Of a stretch of DNA of 6,036 nt, positions 5,916 to 6,036 are shown piece after piece. The DNA is from an uncultured Synergistaceae bacterium. Lineage in GTDB: Bacteria; Synergistota; Synergistia; Synergistales; Aminobacteriaceae. The notes below the pieces were generated by a model, which worked only from the letters and a program-made list of their open reading frames with translations, made no database searches and was not told where the DNA came from. The translations under genes and the position numbers were made by a program. The stretch's first letter is position 1; the number at the start of each line of letters is the position of its first letter. The stretch covers positions 1-6,036 of the forward strand of contig CALMZW010000040.1 of assembly GCA_937870605.1 (NCBI GenBank), read 5' to 3'.

Positions 5916-5937
5916 CCGTTGCCGCTCGCGGCAACGG
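5916..5937 (+). repeat. Perfect hairpin at the 5' end of the pre-rRNA leader
   Basis: CCGTTGCCGC (5916-5925) and GCGGCAACGG (5928-5937) are exact reverse complements around a TC spacer. In RNA this gives a 9-bp stem with a CUCG tetraloop. It begins at the predicted transcription start, so the pre-rRNA would start with a capped-like stem. No U-tract follows, so it is not an intrinsic terminator. A role in leader stability or processing is inferred. Confidence 0.6.
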
Positions 5938-5987
5938 AATCTTGAAAGCCGAATACAGTGCGTAAATACATGCGTGAAACCAGAAAT

Positions 5988-6036
5988 ATTTTGGAGAGTT
6001 TGATCCTGGCTCAGGACGAACGCTGGCGGCGTGCTT
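5988..6036 (+). rRNA. rrs: 16S ribosomal RNA, 5' end (truncated by window edge)
   Basis: The universal start of 16S rRNA is present: AGAGTTTGATCCTGGCTCAG at 5995-6014, followed by GACGAACGCTGGCGGCGTGC. Aligning the A at 5995 with E. coli position 8 puts the mature 5' end near 5988. The variable bases here fit Synergistota and also many Gram-positive groups, so they do not fix the phylum alone. The gene runs off the window after about 49 nt. Confidence 0.97.

Noticed and set aside
5938..5987. boxA antitermination element in the rRNA leader
   Set aside because: No stretch resembling the TGCTCTTTAACA-type consensus was found.

Overview
The window is bacterial and most likely from a member of the Synergistota. 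Two independent signals support this. The sulfatase at the left edge ends in a C-terminal sorting tail (SCNAG, then a hydrophobic helix, then IRRRK) that matches the Synergist-CTERM type. The 16S rRNA that begins at the right edge reads GACGAACGCTGGCGGCGTGC, which suits Synergistota but also many Firmicutes and Actinobacteria. All genes lie on the plus strand and most of the DNA is GC-rich.

Region 1 (1-2633) is a two-gene sulfatase module. A surface or secreted sulfatase, whose N-terminus is cut off by the window edge, is followed 8 nt later by its radical-SAM maturase (anSME). The maturase would make the catalytic formylglycine in the sulfatase before export. The sulfatase then removes sulfate from an unknown organic sulfate ester and is probably retained at the cell envelope through its Synergist-CTERM tail. 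The coding end of the maturase is abruptly AT-rich. A Rho-independent terminator at about 2691-2721 closes the unit.

Region 2 (2722-2928) is an intergenic leader. It holds a perfect TATAAT box, inverted repeats that can fold as an H-type pseudoknot with a competing hairpin, and a doubtful small open frame that overlaps the next start as ATGA.

Region 3 (2929-5833) is a cvpA-mutS2 operon with a 14-nt gene overlap. It encodes a four-helix CvpA-family membrane protein and a full-length MutS2 (MutS-type ATPase, coiled coil, KOW-like segment and Smr domain). The usual acidic residue of the Smr LDxR motif is replaced by Met.

Region 4 (5834-6036) is the start of an rRNA operon. It has an inverted repeat over the -35 box, a strong TTGCAA-N17-TATATT promoter with an extended -10, a perfect hairpin at the predicted transcript 5' end, a short leader, and the first ~49 nt of 16S rRNA. 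No terminator is visible between mutS2 and this promoter.
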